From the NCBI GenBank assembly GCA_022495995.1, contig JAFEMH010002338.1:277001-341000 (forward strand): a stretch of 64,000 nucleotides of DNA, in the 5' to 3' direction. This DNA comes from Adenophora triphylla var. japonica (Eukaryota > Streptophyta > Magnoliopsida > Asterales > Campanulaceae). The first letter of the stretch is position 1. Each line of letters opens with the position of its first letter. Under the pieces are notes generated by a model. It did not search any database. It was not told the origin of the DNA and saw nothing but the letters and a program-made list of their open reading frames with translations. Made by a program: the position numbers and the translations under genes. Below are positions 1 through 9,922 of the stretch, piece by piece.

Positions 1-1010
1 TCCATCTCTCCTTGGCCGGAACGAATTTGACGATAATCTATACCCGGTCACCTCTCATTTTCTTAACGATCTCCAACAAAGTGCTTGGCGAGACCCAGAC
101 GTACCCGCGAAATAGTAAGCCGACCGGTGTGAGCTGGCATGAACATATCCAGTGGTAGAAAGGTCAAACGGATCGGGGATGGGACAGGCGCAACCTAACC
201 ATCCGAGTCAAATCTATGGACCCGTCACCCGAGAATCATAGGCAATACACGATCCGCGAGCGAGAGATAAAAAGTCGACAGTTTGCTCCTCAACCAACCG
301 GCATCCCGTGGGAATGCTACGGTGGCCGCCTTACCCAAGCACATCAACGCCACGAAGTCTTCCATAGTTGGGGTCGAGGTAATTGTATGACAAAGAGAAT
401 GCATGACACTCGGAATCCCGAGAAGCGGGGATGCGGCCGAAGAATATCCCGATCAACCCTCCAATCTTTCAAGGACCAAATGCAAGGCATCTTTGTACCG
501 CTTGTCGATGATACTTCTATGTTGCCTCGGATGAAATCCCCAAATTTCGACGAAGTCCCGATGAAATTGGCACTCACGGGAAGCAATTTCTTGGTTATAA
601 TGTTCCATTGCAGCAAAAAGTGTTAGTCTTGACCAAAGAAATCGATTATCCGCCAAATAAGGGCTGCTGGGTTTTCTGCTAAGAAGACGATGGCTGAGAA
701 TGGAGCCTGGACCGACTTTGAAAAGAACTGTCACGAGCCTCCCTAAGTCGTGCGACGAGAAGAAGCTAAACAGACACGACATGTCGGGCGACATACTTTG
801 GTTGATAGCAGACAGGGTGGAAAAACCTGCAGTGATTACCCCAAAGCATTTTCCGACTCGCCATCGCCGATATACCCCTTACCCTCATACACATACCCCT
901 GAAAATATACGGGAGAGGACCCCTACTATACACACTTACCTAAAACGATCCCAAAACACCATACATAAACCCGACAAAGCCGATCTTTAACCCAATAATT
1001 GCGTTCGCTT
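1..1010 (-). pseudogene. E1 antisense gene fragment (DUF7745/plant-mobile-domain-like), decayed
   Basis: Minus-strand frames between about 794 and 344 give a continuous protein-like stretch. A frame change near 455 leads into a segment containing TPTMEDFVALM. The antisense gene of the next element has TPTFEDFRAIL at the matching place (near 22340), so I read both as the same retroelement-borne family (DUF7745 or plant mobile domain type). It lies upstream of a tandem repeat, a 3'-UTR hairpin block and LTR-A, which is the same order as in E2. The left part runs off the window. At least one frameshift is visible, so no intact protein is claimed. The match was judged by eye; the piece could be other degenerate Tat internal sequence. 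Confidence 0.45.
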
Positions 1011-1220
1011 TCCCGGAACAGACAGATTCACGCAAACCAAGCTAACATATAGTAATCTTTGCTAACAAGATAGGCTTATTCAAGTGTAGCGCGTGGAGTT
1101 GTTGTTTTACCCCCGCAGGTACAATAATCAATTGAGTCTCGACGACTGGACCTCCGACCAAACTGGAGAAGAAAGAACAAAACAAAAAAAAAAAGCATGC
1201 GTATCTGTGACAGCCCCAAG

Positions 1221-1580
1221 AAAAGCCTATCAAGCAGAGCCAAACCAAGAAAAGCCTCTCAAGCAGAGCCAAACCAAGAAAAGCCTCTCTAGCGGAGCAC
1301 ACAAAGAAGAAAAGCCTCTCTAGCGGAGCACACAAAGAAGAAAAGCCTCTCAAGCAGAGCCAAACCAAAGGAAAGAGCCTCTCTAGCGGAGCACACAAAG
1401 AAGAAAAGCCTCTCTAGCGGAGCACACAAAGAAGAAAAGCCTCTCTAGCGGAGCACACAAAGAAGAAAAGCCTCTCAAGCAGAGCCAAACCAAAGAAAAA
1501 AGCCTCTCTAGCGGAGCCCACCAAGAAGAAAAGCCTCTCAAGCAGAGCCAAACCCAAGAAAAGCCTCTCAGCGAAGCACA
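1221..1580. repeat. 29-31 bp minisatellite, about 12 copies
   Basis: Units share AAAAGCCTCTC and then alternate between AAGCAGAGCCAAACCAAG and TAGCGGAGCACACAAAGA types, 29 and 31 bp long, in about twelve head-to-tail copies. It lies in the 3' untranslated part of the Tat element that ends in LTR-A. Amplified tandem repeats in this place are known from Retand-type Tat elements. The long minus-strand open frames here only reflect the repeat and are not genes. Confidence 0.9.
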
Positions 1581-1660
1581 ACGAAAGTCACGAGGTAAGC
1601 ACAGAAGGTATGAAGACACATCTCTACCCCTTTCTTGCTTGTAGTCAGTATTGGTAATTC

Positions 1661-1848
1661 CGAACTACGATTTGGCTTGATTCCCTTCTTAAAGGGATAC
1701 GTAGGAATCCTTTCTCAGAAAGGTCCAGCCATAATTTTCCCCTTCTCACCCTTCTAGCCCTTCACCTTAACCCCAGCCGCTCATTGAGATTGGGTCTTAT
1801 TTTATCGACAACCCCACTTTTTCCAAAAGTGACGTTGCCGAGGGGCTC
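1661..1848 (+). other. E1 3'-UTR hairpin block and polypurine tract
   Basis: CGAACTACG is followed by a TCCCTT/AAGGGA stem, GATACGTAGGAATCC and a second CCTTTC/GAAAGG stem. The purine run CCGAGGGGCTC lies directly before the LTR start at 1849. The same block occurs at 27626, 20791 and (minus strand) 55478-55429 with different stem sequences. It marks the 3' end of a plus-strand Tat element and shows that LTR-A was a 3' LTR. Confidence 0.75.
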
Positions 1849-2107
1849 TGTAAGTACGCCAATCCAATTCGCGACCTTTTCGATGCATTTTAATATAATA
1901 AAACTTGCATTAAGGGCGTTTTGGTAAATTCCGGCCTATCCCGAGACTTCCGGAAACGTTCCATGAGTTTCCCGCGAAGGAAGTACCTTTTGGTACATCA
2001 TTCATGCCAAAGGACCCCTTGGAAATAAAACCTGTTGGACCTTTTGGGTATTTTCCCGGAATGTTCCAGAAACTGGTTTTTGGCGCCAAAAGCGGTTGAG
2101 CCACCTT

Positions 2108-2193
2108 GTGTCACGCGACAGCTTGAGGCATGGAAAGTGGGACGCGTAAGGTCGTGCGACATACTAAGGCGACCAAGCTGCGGCCTATAAATA
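2108..2193 (+). promoter_or_regulatory. LTR-A promoter: CpG palindrome and TATA box
   Basis: TATAAATA at 2186-2193 is preceded by GTGTCACGCGACAG (2108-2121) and a related half site GTCGTGCGAC (2151-2160). Near-perfect copies TGTGTCACGCGACACA (2826-2841), TGTGTCATGCGACACA (2859-2874) and TGTGTCACGCGACTCC (2792-2807) follow downstream. Promoter function is inferred from the TATA box and the LTR position. Confidence 0.6.
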
Positions 2194-2456
2194 AGACCCT
2201 CCCCCTCATTGAAATGGATCCCAATTCTAGCCTGTTACTCTGCCAAAATAGCAGTGTAACGAGCGTCCCAAGCACAAAACCTCTCTCTCTCCTACCTTCC
2301 AACCCACTAATCCCTCTCATCCAAACCCAATTCTCTACCTACACCAATTGGAACCCTTGGATCAGAGCTGTGAGATCTACAACGAAGAATTGAAGGATTC
2401 TATATCTGACTAGATATAGAATTCGTGGAATCAACAAGGGTAACAATTCCCTAACC

Positions 2457-2475
2457 CTCTCTCTCTCTCTCTCTC
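2457..2475. repeat. (CT)n microsatellite
   Basis: A pure CT dinucleotide run inside LTR-A, downstream of the TATA box, in the transcribed leader. Confidence 0.9.
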
Positions 2476-3225
2476 ATTTAATTCCTTGCAATTTTATAGT
2501 TCTATTTTGTTTGGATTCAGTAATCAGATCCTAGCTATCTGAATTACTGAATCCCAATCGCAATCTCTCTGTTTAACTTGCATAGATTGTGTAATTGAGC
2601 TCATATTGATTGATTTGGTTGAATTTGGTGTTTGAGCCCCCAAGGGGGTGTGGATCTACCCATATCCACACTCCCTGGGTCGATTTGATGTTGTTTATGT
2701 TTTTCGTTCATAATTCAGCTTGTTAATTAGATCTGTATAGTTTCTGTTAATTTCTGAGTTCATATTGTGAGGTTTCTGCAGAAGGCTCATATGTGTCACG
2801 CGACTCCTTCGTCCCCAAGTGATCCTGTGTCACGCGACACATGTGGTCACTGGTACGATGTGTCATGCGACACACATGACCCATCTGCAGTGACTCTTTT
2901 CCTTTGTAATTTGTTCTAGTTTGTTTGTATCAGGGATGTAGCCTCCCTAAATAATGGGCTCACAATGTGTAATTTCTCGTTTCATAATTAATAAGATGCA
3001 TTTTATCACATTTCGTTTATTATCGATATTTGCACACACTTTGGATTTACTTGGATGTGTTTGATTGAAAGACTCGTCTATGGACGAGGCGTGTTGGGTG
3101 AACTCTCGGTTCTTCCCAACACGTAACCTGACCCCCGAACTCATGTTTTCTCTCTAAAACAAAGGTTTTCAATGTTTCCTCTTAAAACGGCGTGGCGACT
3201 CCTTATATATTTATATATATTTTCG

Positions 3226-4708
3226 GCGAGCGCGCATTCACCGATGCAGAAAAAGAAGCCCTGATAAGCCTCCTCCGGGAGTATGTTGACGTGTTCGCCT
3301 GGTCATATCAGGACATGCCAGGACTCGATCCCTCAATCGTGGAGCACAGAATTCCCCTGGATCCCGAATCCAAGCCTGTCAAACGAAGGCTGCGCAAGAT
3401 CAAGCGAGTGGTCCTTGCAAGTTAAAGAAGAAATTGAGAAAATGCTCCGAGTTGGTTTCATCAGAGTGATTGAGTACCCGACTTGGCTCTCCAACATCGT
3501 GACGGTCACCAAGGCCAACGGAAAGGTCGAGATGCTTTGCGTGGATTTCCGGGATCTCAACAAGGCCGACCCTAAAGATGATTTCCCACTTGCCTAACAT
3601 CGACATGCGGTCGACACCACGACAAATTTTGAAGTAAAATCCTTCGTGGACGGGTTCATGGCTACAACCAGATCAAGATGTCCGAGGAGGATCGGGCCAA
3701 GGCTTGCCTTCACCACTCCGTGGGGGACATACTGTTACACGGTCATGCCGTTCGGTCCGAAGAAGCATTTGGGGCTACTTACCGGCGGGCCTGCAACACA
3801 GCCCTCTTCCATGACATGATTCACAAAGAAATCGAAGTATATGTCGACGACATGATCATCCACTCCAAGGGATCGGACATGCGGCACATGACGGATCCGA
3901 GGAAGTTCTTCAACAGACTCGAGAAAACATTCCATGAGGTTGAATCCGGCAAAGTGCACCTTCGGCGTCAAGCGCGGCAAGGTGCTTGGGGTACATGGTT
4001 ACGAGAAAGAGGTATCGAAGCCGATCCAAGGAAAATCAAGGCCATCATCGACATGAAGCCGCCTCAAACCACTGACAGTGAAGAGCTTCATGGGAAGACT
4101 TCAGTACATCAGTCGCTTCATCAACCAGTTGACATCTCTCTGCGAGCCCATGTTCAAACTGATGAAAAAGAATGCTGACATCAAATGGGACTCCGAGTGC
4201 CAAACAGCTTTTGATAAGATCAAGACCTACTTGGTGAATCCCCCAGTGCAGTGCCCGCCACATGAAGACAAGCCACTACTCCGTATTCCGACGATGTACA
4301 CGTCAATCGGAGCAATGCGGCACAAGAACGAAAGATTCCAAGATTGAGCATGCACTCTACTTCGTAGCCGAAAGCTTCAAGGAAGTGAACTCGGCTACTC
4401 GGCATCGGAAAACTTGTACCGCCTTGGTATGGGTAGTCGGGAAAGCTGAAACACTACATGCGGTCGCATTCGGTGCTCTGGTCTCCAAAGTGGACCCCGT
4501 CCGATATCTCTTTGACAAGCCATCTCTGTCGATGCGGCTAGCCAAGTGGTCATTCTTCCTGGCTGAGTTCCACATCAAGTACATAGTCAGAAAATCAACA
4601 AAGGGCAGAGTAATGGCAGATCAGCTTGCCGACTTCCCGAGCAGTGAACCTAAGGGTCCTGATCCGCAATTTCCGGACGACGGAATCTTTTCACTTGACA
4701 GCGCAAAC
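3226..4708 (+). pseudogene. E2 gypsy pol, first part: reverse transcriptase and RNase H, frameshifted
   Basis: Ty3/gypsy pol of Tat type. The connection region reads AFTDAEKEALISLLREYVDV, then comes RT with CVDFRDLNKADPKDDFPL (about 3535-3595) and the catalytic YVDD (about 3840). An RNase H-like segment follows to about 4640 and ends in a VMADQLADFP motif. Reading moves through several frames (breaks near 3420, 3600, 3670 and 4080-4330), so it is a pseudogene. Gag and protease are absent: RT begins directly after truncated LTR-A. The frame is cut at 4708 by the SIRE-1 insertion and resumes at 18866. Nearest alternative lineage would be Athila, but the second RNase H after the break favours Tat. 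Confidence 0.85.
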
Positions 4709-5500
4709 TGTTGGTCCCAAAGGTGGCAACAAAGGTGAAAATACAGCTAGAGGGGGGGTGAATAGCTGTTTAGAAATTTTTCGCCCTCTTTTAAAAACTA
4801 AACCTCTTGCTTACAAAATCCTCTTGCAGTTGATAATAGACTGCAAGTGATAGTGTAAAATGCACAGCGGAATTATAGAGTATAAAGCGGTTTTAGAGGC
4901 GGTTTGTAAAATGCGGTTTTGATATGCGGTTTTGGGAAGTGCAGTTTTACAAACACTTGTGGTTTTGACTTTGTTAACTCCAAACACTATTTCACAATAA
5001 TGGATAACTAAATAAAGATCAAACAGAGACAAAGATAAATAATTAGTAAGCACAAGAAATATAAATGCAGAAAGTAAGAACACGCTATTTGGAGTGGTTC
5101 AATCGATAAACGATCTACGTCCACTACCAAGATGGTTAGTCTTGGATTTCTAAGAGAGATTTTATATTAAGTATTTGAGAGATTACAAAGTACAATAAAA
5201 TCTTTTCTATGAAGAACAAATCCAAAACTATAACCAGTGTATCTCAAGTGTTTAATCTATGTGATTAGAACAAATGAGGTGTGTGTGTGAGGACAAGATC
5301 AAGGCTCTTTAAATCTGTGAGATGTAGCGCTCAATGATTCTTGAATGTGTTAAGGCTTGATTTTTGGGCTGGGGAATATTTCTTGAAGTATGAAGATGAA
5401 GATTCAAAGGGCTAAGAATTTCTGGGCAGAGCTTCAACTTCTGATGAACACAGCAATTTCTCAATTTTTCAAGCTATCTTCAAATGGTGAAGATTAGGGG

Positions 5501-5508
5501 TATTTATA
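5501..5508 (-). promoter_or_regulatory. SIRE-1 LTR TATA box
   Basis: TATAAATA on the minus strand; the matching box in the 5' LTR is at 18159-18166. Nine GCGGTT copies lie 290-496 bp upstream of it in the element's direction. Confidence 0.7.
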
Positions 5509-5797
5509 CCCAAGCATCCAAAATGTAGCCGTTGGACACAGCTGTTGAAGGACAGTACTTGATGCTTTCTTATTGGTCCACAGCAACCACTTTTGTCCTT
5601 TGGTACAGTAGTTGCAGATAAAGCTGATAATGCTCCAGCTGCAAGCAATGAGGTTTGGACACCTGTCACCTTTTCAAGATCCTTGCAGATCTTCTCTGAC
5701 TTTGAATCACGTGACAAGATAAGGTGGTTGACATTGGATATTGCTGATGTGGATTATAATGACAAAAGGTGGTTCACTTCAAGTCTCAATCATTGGA

Positions 5798-5997
5798 GCG
5801 GTTCTGGAGTATAGGCGGTTTGACAAGTGCGGTTGATGACTCCAGTGAGGTTGCATAGTGCGGTTGAAGTTGAACTGCAAGGGTGCGGTTCATCATAAGG
5901 CGGTTGCACTGAAGTAGTTCAAGGGTAGTTTCAAACATAAGATTTCACCAAGCAAGTGCTAAGGGCGGTTTTGCTAGGGCGGTTGGAAGGAGCGGTT
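5798..5997 (-). repeat. GCGGTT array upstream of the LTR promoter
   Basis: Nine copies of GCGGTT (plus strand) within 200 bp, starting at 5798, 5815, 5829, 5860, 5885, 5900, 5965, 5979 and 5992. Spacing is irregular and the flanks differ, so this is not an ordinary tandem repeat. The array is repeated in the 5' LTR (about 18455-18657). Confidence 0.9.
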
Positions 5998-6206
5998 TGA
6001 AACTTCTGAACTGCAACTCTCAATTCCAATGAGTCTTGTGCCAGTCTTCAAGCCTAAAATTAACCTAATCTATAAAATGGACTTAGCAAAAAAATGAAGT
6101 CTAAGCTTCATTACATAGGGTCCTAAAGTCCTTAAAGTAGACAGGAGGTTATGGTATCAATCAAATCTAATACAAAATAGGAGGGTTAAAACATGCATAC
6201 CCAACA

Positions 6207-6220
6207 ATCTCCCCCTATTT
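6207..6220 (-). other. SIRE-1 polypurine tract
   Basis: The minus strand reads AAATAGGGGGAGAT immediately before the 3' LTR, the expected site for plus-strand DNA priming. Confidence 0.8.
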
Positions 6221-6722
6221 GATTGATGCCATTACCTACTATAACTAAAGCAAACATTGTACTTGGTAAAAACATGTCCATAAGAATTAACATGGTAATT
6301 CATGTCCCAAGTCAATGCACACACTTAGCTTAAGCTATAGATTTCTATACTTTCTAAGAGATAAAAACTTACAATATGGAAAGTAGAGAAATGCATTCAG
6401 TGCACTTAAGAAATATGAGTTTGAGTTCAAAGTGCTGTTTAAACTGAATGTTTAAACTTCAATTCAAAAAAATATGATTTTAAGTTGAAAAATATTTGAA
6501 TGAGGTTTAAAACCATAAGAGGTTTCATTGTTCTACAAACAAGCAGTTTGATATGAACAAGGTTTTTGGAACCATGATGCAATTTCCATTAATTCCTCAA
6601 GTGATTACAAAACAGGAATGAAAGAAAATTACAGGGTCACCAAAAAAAATGTTGGACAAAAAATACAATGAGAGTGCGGTCCAACACACAAAAGAGTTTA
6701 CAAAAAAAAGAGCAAAAGCGGT

Positions 6723-7655
6723 TTAAGGTTGATGCGGTTCTTGACCTTGCTGCTGCTGCTGCGGTTGGTTGATCTCAGGGTTCCTTGCAAGATTTGATGC
6801 AGAGGTTTCAGATTTCAGAGATTTTCTAATTCTTCTCACCTCATCTGCGGTCCTTCCTTGAGCGGTCACCAATCTCTCTAAGATATTTGCTTGAGAATCA
6901 ATCTTGAGATTGGCATCAGAGACTGCCTTGGAGTTATCAGATACTTGATCAGTTAGCTCATCAATCAAGGTGTGAAAGGAGGAGTTCAAGGAATTGTACA
7001 AAGTTTGAACCTCCCCCTGAACTGCTGCGGTCTGAGAAGAGATAGCTTCAGTCATTGTATCAAGATTCACAGTCACTTGGATGGAGGATTTCAGCTCATT
7101 GACTGTGGCTTCAAGTTTGGTGGTGAATCCTAACTTGATATTTTCAAGGCGGTCATTGAATTCATCCTTGACTTCATTCAACTTGGCCATCAAGGCATCA
7201 TCAAGGGAGTTTGTTTTGATCTCCAGCTTCTCTTTGACATTATCAATTTCCAGGAGGATATTTGCTTCAACCGCATTCAAGGCGGTTTGAAAGTCTTGAG
7301 AAGTAGGCGGTTGGGAATTGACAGTTTTAAGGAATTCAGCTTGGAGGGAATCAAAGGCGGTTTTGGAGGAGGTTGCAAGCTGGGAAATCATTTCCTTGAG
7401 ATCAGAATCTCCAAATGATTGAATTTGAATGACACCTTCAGATAACTCTTTCTTGAATCCTTCAAAGCAAGAATCAGCTGAGGATTTGACAATGTTTGCT
7501 AAGTCCTTCTCCCCCTTAATGGCATCAAGCCTCTGAGCAAAACTCTTGAGGGAGTTCCTATGGTCAGCCATTTGAAGGGTTTGAGAGGCAATCGAGATGG
7601 GATTGAGATTCGGCAAGCTTACGAAGGGAGCGGTTTGAAGCTTCAAGGGAGGCAT
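6723..7655 (-). CDS. SIRE-1 extra ORF, segment C: coiled-coil tail
   Basis: About 290 residues, from ADHRNSLKSFAQRLDAIKG to a Gln-rich end. It is rich in Leu, Lys, Glu, Ser and Asp with heptad-like spacing (for example LEIKTNSLDDALMAKLNEV), which suggests a long coiled coil for oligomerisation. There is no signal peptide and no membrane span. It overlaps segment B in another frame, so one frameshift separates them; in an intact copy both would belong to one protein. SIRE elements are known to have an env-like ORF here with Pro-rich and coiled-coil parts. Several in-frame AACCGC motifs are present. Function is unknown. Confidence 0.7.
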   Translation of the reverse strand: MPPLKLQTAPFVSLPNLNPISIASQTLQMADHRNSLKSFAQRLDAIKGEKDLANIVKSSADSCFEGFKKELSEGVIQIQSFGDSDLKEMISQLATSSKTAFDSLQAEFLKTVNSQPPTSQDFQTALNAVEANILLEIDNVKEKLEIKTNSLDDALMAKLNEVKDEFNDRLENIKLGFTTKLEATVNELKSSIQVTVNLDTMTEAISSQTAAVQGEVQTLYNSLNSSFHTLIDELTDQVSDNSKAVSDANLKIDSQANILERLVTAQGRTADEVRRIRKSLKSETSASNLARNPEINQPQQQQQGQEPHQP

Positions 7656-8811
7656 TAGAAGCGGTCAGCTTGATAATGTGGCCTTGGTTTATGAGTAGTT
7701 GGGACTGAATAAGATTAAGGGTGGAAAGGATTTGGGAGTAGTCAGAGGGTGGAGGAGCGGTTGAGGATGAGGGAATAAAGGTGAAGGAAGGAGGCGGTTC
7801 AGAATAAGTAGGAGGAGCTGTTTGAGGTATTTGAGACAATAGGGTTTTGAAAATGTGTGAGGCAGGAACTGTATAAGGGGATGAGGTTTGAGTTGAGATG
7901 GGTAAAGTTGATGGTAAGGTAGATAGGGCGGTAGGAATGGGTGCGGTTGGAAGTGGGGTAGTTGGAATAGAGGTAGTTGGAATTGGCGCGGTTGAGGTTG
8001 GGGTGGTTGGGATTGGCGCGGTTGGGATTGGGGTGGTTGGGATTGGCGCGGTTGAGGTTGGGGTGGTTGGGATTGACATAGAAGTAGTAGGAGGATTTGA
8101 GGTGATTGGGTTGGAATGAATTGAATGGGATTTTTGTGGGGAAGAGATAGGTGATTTGGAAGGGGATTTATGGGTGCGGTTTGATATATGAGGGGATGAA
8201 TGGTGTGAGGGTGAATTTTGTGGTGAAGGAGTTGGGGTTCTAAGTCTAGAGGTTGAATGGGCTGGGCCTGCTGATGGCTTGGATGTCCATGCAGTGAAGG
8301 CTTTGGGATTTGTGGTGGCTTGATTTTGAGGGGTTTGAAATTCAGAAGGGGATGATGAATTTGAATTGGAATGAGAGGATGATTTATCAAAGTATGAGGA
8401 GGTTTCACCAGGTATTTTGATGTTGGATTTGGCAATGGTGTGAAGATAGTGTTTCTTTGGAGGAGTTGTTTTCTTGGCCTTTTGTTTGAATCTCCTCTTC
8501 TTGGGATTCTCCCCCTGAGTGGTTGCAATCTTGGGAGGTGGAGAAGGAGAGAGCGGTTCGGGAGAAAGAGATTTGGAAGGAGAAAGGTGTTGGGTAGGAA
8601 TTGGGGAAGAGGTTTGAATAGGTGAGGTTGGAGGAGTTTGAAGCGGTTGGGAGTGAGGAGGAGGTTGCGGTTGGGGTTGCGGTTGAACAGGAGGTTGAAC
8701 TTGAGCTTGCGGTTGAGAAGTAGCAAGCGGTTCAGAAGATGGTTTCTTTCCCTTGGCAGCCTTCCTCTGCCCTTCTTTCCAACTTGTCAATTTTTGCTTT
8801 ATAAAAAGCAA
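7564..8811 (-). CDS. SIRE-1 extra ORF, segment B: Pro/Gln/Thr/Ser-rich middle with basic cluster
   Basis: About 400 residues of low-complexity sequence. It opens with PQ repeats (VQPPVQPQPQPQPPPHSQ), then has a basic nuclear-localisation-like cluster PKKRRFKQKAKK, a Ser/His/Pro-rich stretch, and short Pro-Thr-Ile tandem repeats (IPTTPIPTAPIPTT; DNA 7900-8100). The tail (LIQSQLLINQGHIIKLTASN) passes toward the coiled coil. It probably continues segment A after a one-base frameshift in the 8732-8811 overlap. Composition suggests an unstructured linker in a nuclear protein more than a secreted envelope. Many AACCGC hexamers are embedded in it. Confidence 0.7.
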   Translation of the reverse strand: MLFIKQKLTSWKEGQRKAAKGKKPSSEPLATSQPQAQVQPPVQPQPQPQPPPHSQPLQTPPTSPIQTSSPIPTQHLSPSKSLSPEPLSPSPPPKIATTQGENPKKRRFKQKAKKTTPPKKHYLHTIAKSNIKIPGETSSYFDKSSSHSNSNSSSPSEFQTPQNQATTNPKAFTAWTSKPSAGPAHSTSRLRTPTPSPQNSPSHHSSPHISNRTHKSPSKSPISSPQKSHSIHSNPITSNPPTTSMSIPTTPTSTAPIPTTPIPTAPIPTTPTSTAPIPTTSIPTTPLPTAPIPTALSTLPSTLPISTQTSSPYTVPASHIFKTLLSQIPQTAPPTYSEPPPSFTFIPSSSTAPPPSDYSQILSTLNLIQSQLLINQGHIIKLTASNASLEASNRSLRKLAESQSHLDCLSNPSNG

Positions 8812-9922
8812 CCTTATCTTCCTCTGTGAGATTGGCAGTAACAGTCTTCACAGTTTTTGCCTTCTTGATAAGAGGGGCAATTCCAGCATCCTCTTCTTCT
8901 TCCTCATCAGTAGGCTCATCTCTCAAAGCAAATTTCTCCTGAGGCTTAGCACTTGGACTAGCACCTGCGGTTTGAGCACGTGGTTGAGATGGTGCGGTCC
9001 TTGGCTTCTTGGTCTGCGGTCCTAGGACAATGTTTTTCTTTCTAGAGGCCTTCTTGATTGCCTTTCCTAGACCAGTAACCGCGGTTGCTGGAGACATTTC
9101 AACATAGATCTCCTTGGGGTTGAGAGTATCAGCATCATATAGAAATTTGTATTGGGTATCTCCAAATGAGTATCTGAAGTTGTGACAAACCCTGGTTCCA
9201 AGGGAATCACCTTCACCCATTGGTACTGATAACTCAGAAGTTGAGAGTCTGAGATCCTCCAAGTGTTGATAGCTTGTGAACAACGCGGTTAGGAGCCTGC
9301 AGAATGGTCTCCATCTCTGGTGTTCATTTTTTATTTTGGATTGATAAGCATCAATGGAGCTAGCCAGTTCCTTCATCAGAATCTTGGGCCAATTCAACTT
9401 AATTCCATTATAAATGGCACAGCAGTAAGTCCATTGCTGTGTAGTGAAGTTGTTGTGGTTGCCAATTTTCCCACATACAGACAACCCTACTAAATAGCCC
9501 AAGTGGCTCATTAGCTCACCAAATTCCCTCCTTGCCTTCTTCTTGTAATAACCAGATAGAGAGGTCAGATTGACAGTTGACTGAGCGGTTGCATCCAATA
9601 CTTCCTGATCAACCTCCATGGGGCATCCTGACACATGAAATCCATAAGTACTTCTAATATCCAGATGATCAATGGATATATCGAAGCCTTCAACACTGCC
9701 AACCAGGCATTTGATCTTGGTGCCATCTGATAATTCTCTGTCTCCTAGAACAGCAGAGGAGTAGAATTGATCCACAAAGGAAGGAATGATATAAGATTGG
9801 CCTTTGTTGAAGAGAGGGAGGATTCCAGAGGTAGTGAGTCTTCTGATCATCTCTCTACCAAGAGCATCTCCTTGGAGCTCAGGCTCATTGATCTCATAGC
9901 CTGGAATAAAGAATTTAGGATC
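8732..9922 (-). CDS. SIRE-1 extra ORF, exon 2 start and folded N-terminal domain (segment A)
   Basis: Exon 2 begins at 9922 after the acceptor TTTTGTAG and is in frame with the 10-codon first exon. The first ~270 residues look globular (GILPLFNKGQSYIIPSFVDQ, then YGFHVSGCPM, then GKIGNHNNFTTQQWTYCCAI). They are followed by a Lys-rich cluster (LGKAIKKASRKKNI), a second one near KKPRTAP, an acidic run (DEPTDEEEEEDAG) and IKKAKTVKTV. The domain resembles the putative plant transposon proteins found as extra ORFs in plant retroelements, judged from memory. No membrane segment is seen. A frameshift near 8770 ends this frame. Own promoter and intron suggest separate expression from gag-pol. Confidence 0.7.
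   Translation of the reverse strand, partial: DPKFFIPGYEINEPELQGDALGREMIRRLTTSGILPLFNKGQSYIIPSFVDQFYSSAVLGDRELSDGTKIKCLVGSVEGFDISIDHLDIRSTYGFHVSGCPMEVDQEVLDATAQSTVNLTSLSGYYKKKARREFGELMSHLGYLVGLSVCGKIGNHNNFTTQQWTYCCAIYNGIKLNWPKILMKELASSIDAYQSKIKNEHQRWRPFCRLLTALFTSYQHLEDLRLSTSELSVPMGEGDSLGTRVCHNFRYSFGDTQYKFLYDADTLNPKEIYVEMSPATAVTGLGKAIKKASRKKNIVLGPQTKKPRTAPSQPRAQTAGASPSAKPQEKFALRDEPTDEEEEEDAGIAPLIKKAKTVKTVTANLTEEDKVAFYKAKIDKLERRAEEGCQGKETIF

Larger units (their letters stand above)
1849..3225 (+). mobile_element. LTR-A, Tat-type gypsy 3' LTR, truncated at its right end
   Basis: It starts TGTAAGTACG right after a polypurine tract, like the other two Tat LTR families here (TGTAAGTACC). It contains a TATA box at 2186 and ends in the GGCGTGGCGACTCC block that the other Tat LTRs carry about 110 bp before their ends. 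The sequence then passes through an AT-rich stretch into gypsy reverse transcriptase near 3226, so the last roughly 100 bp of the LTR and any primer site are missing. Body sequence differs from LTR-B and LTR-C, so it is a third family. Confidence 0.7.
4709..6206 (-). repeat. SIRE-1 3' LTR
   Basis: Plus-strand ends are TGTTGGTCCC and ACCCAACA. It carries a minus-strand TATA box at 5501-5508 and thirteen copies of GCGGTT, all in the same orientation. Small open frames in it recur identically in the other LTR and have no protein-like features, so they are not called. Confidence 0.93.

Noticed and set aside
1042..1619. Long minus-strand frames with repeated LCLRGFS and APLERLF
   Set aside because: They are the translation of the 29-31 bp minisatellite and have no start or context of a gene.
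1849..3225. LTR-A as 5' LTR of E2
   Set aside because: It is preceded by a 3'-UTR block and purine tract, and its body differs from LTR-B at the E2 3' end.
4811..5083. 90-codon minus frame, repeated at 17469-17741
   Set aside because: Identical because it lies in both LTRs of SIRE-1. Composition is that of AT-rich non-coding DNA.
5593..5814. 73-codon plus frame, repeated at 18251-18472
   Set aside because: Same LTR duplication. It is opposite to the element's sense and shows no family signature.
7689..8726. 345-codon minus frame rich in Leu, Pro, Gln, Asn
   Set aside because: Shadow of the extra ORF's Pro/Gln-rich segment in another frame; low complexity keeps several frames open.
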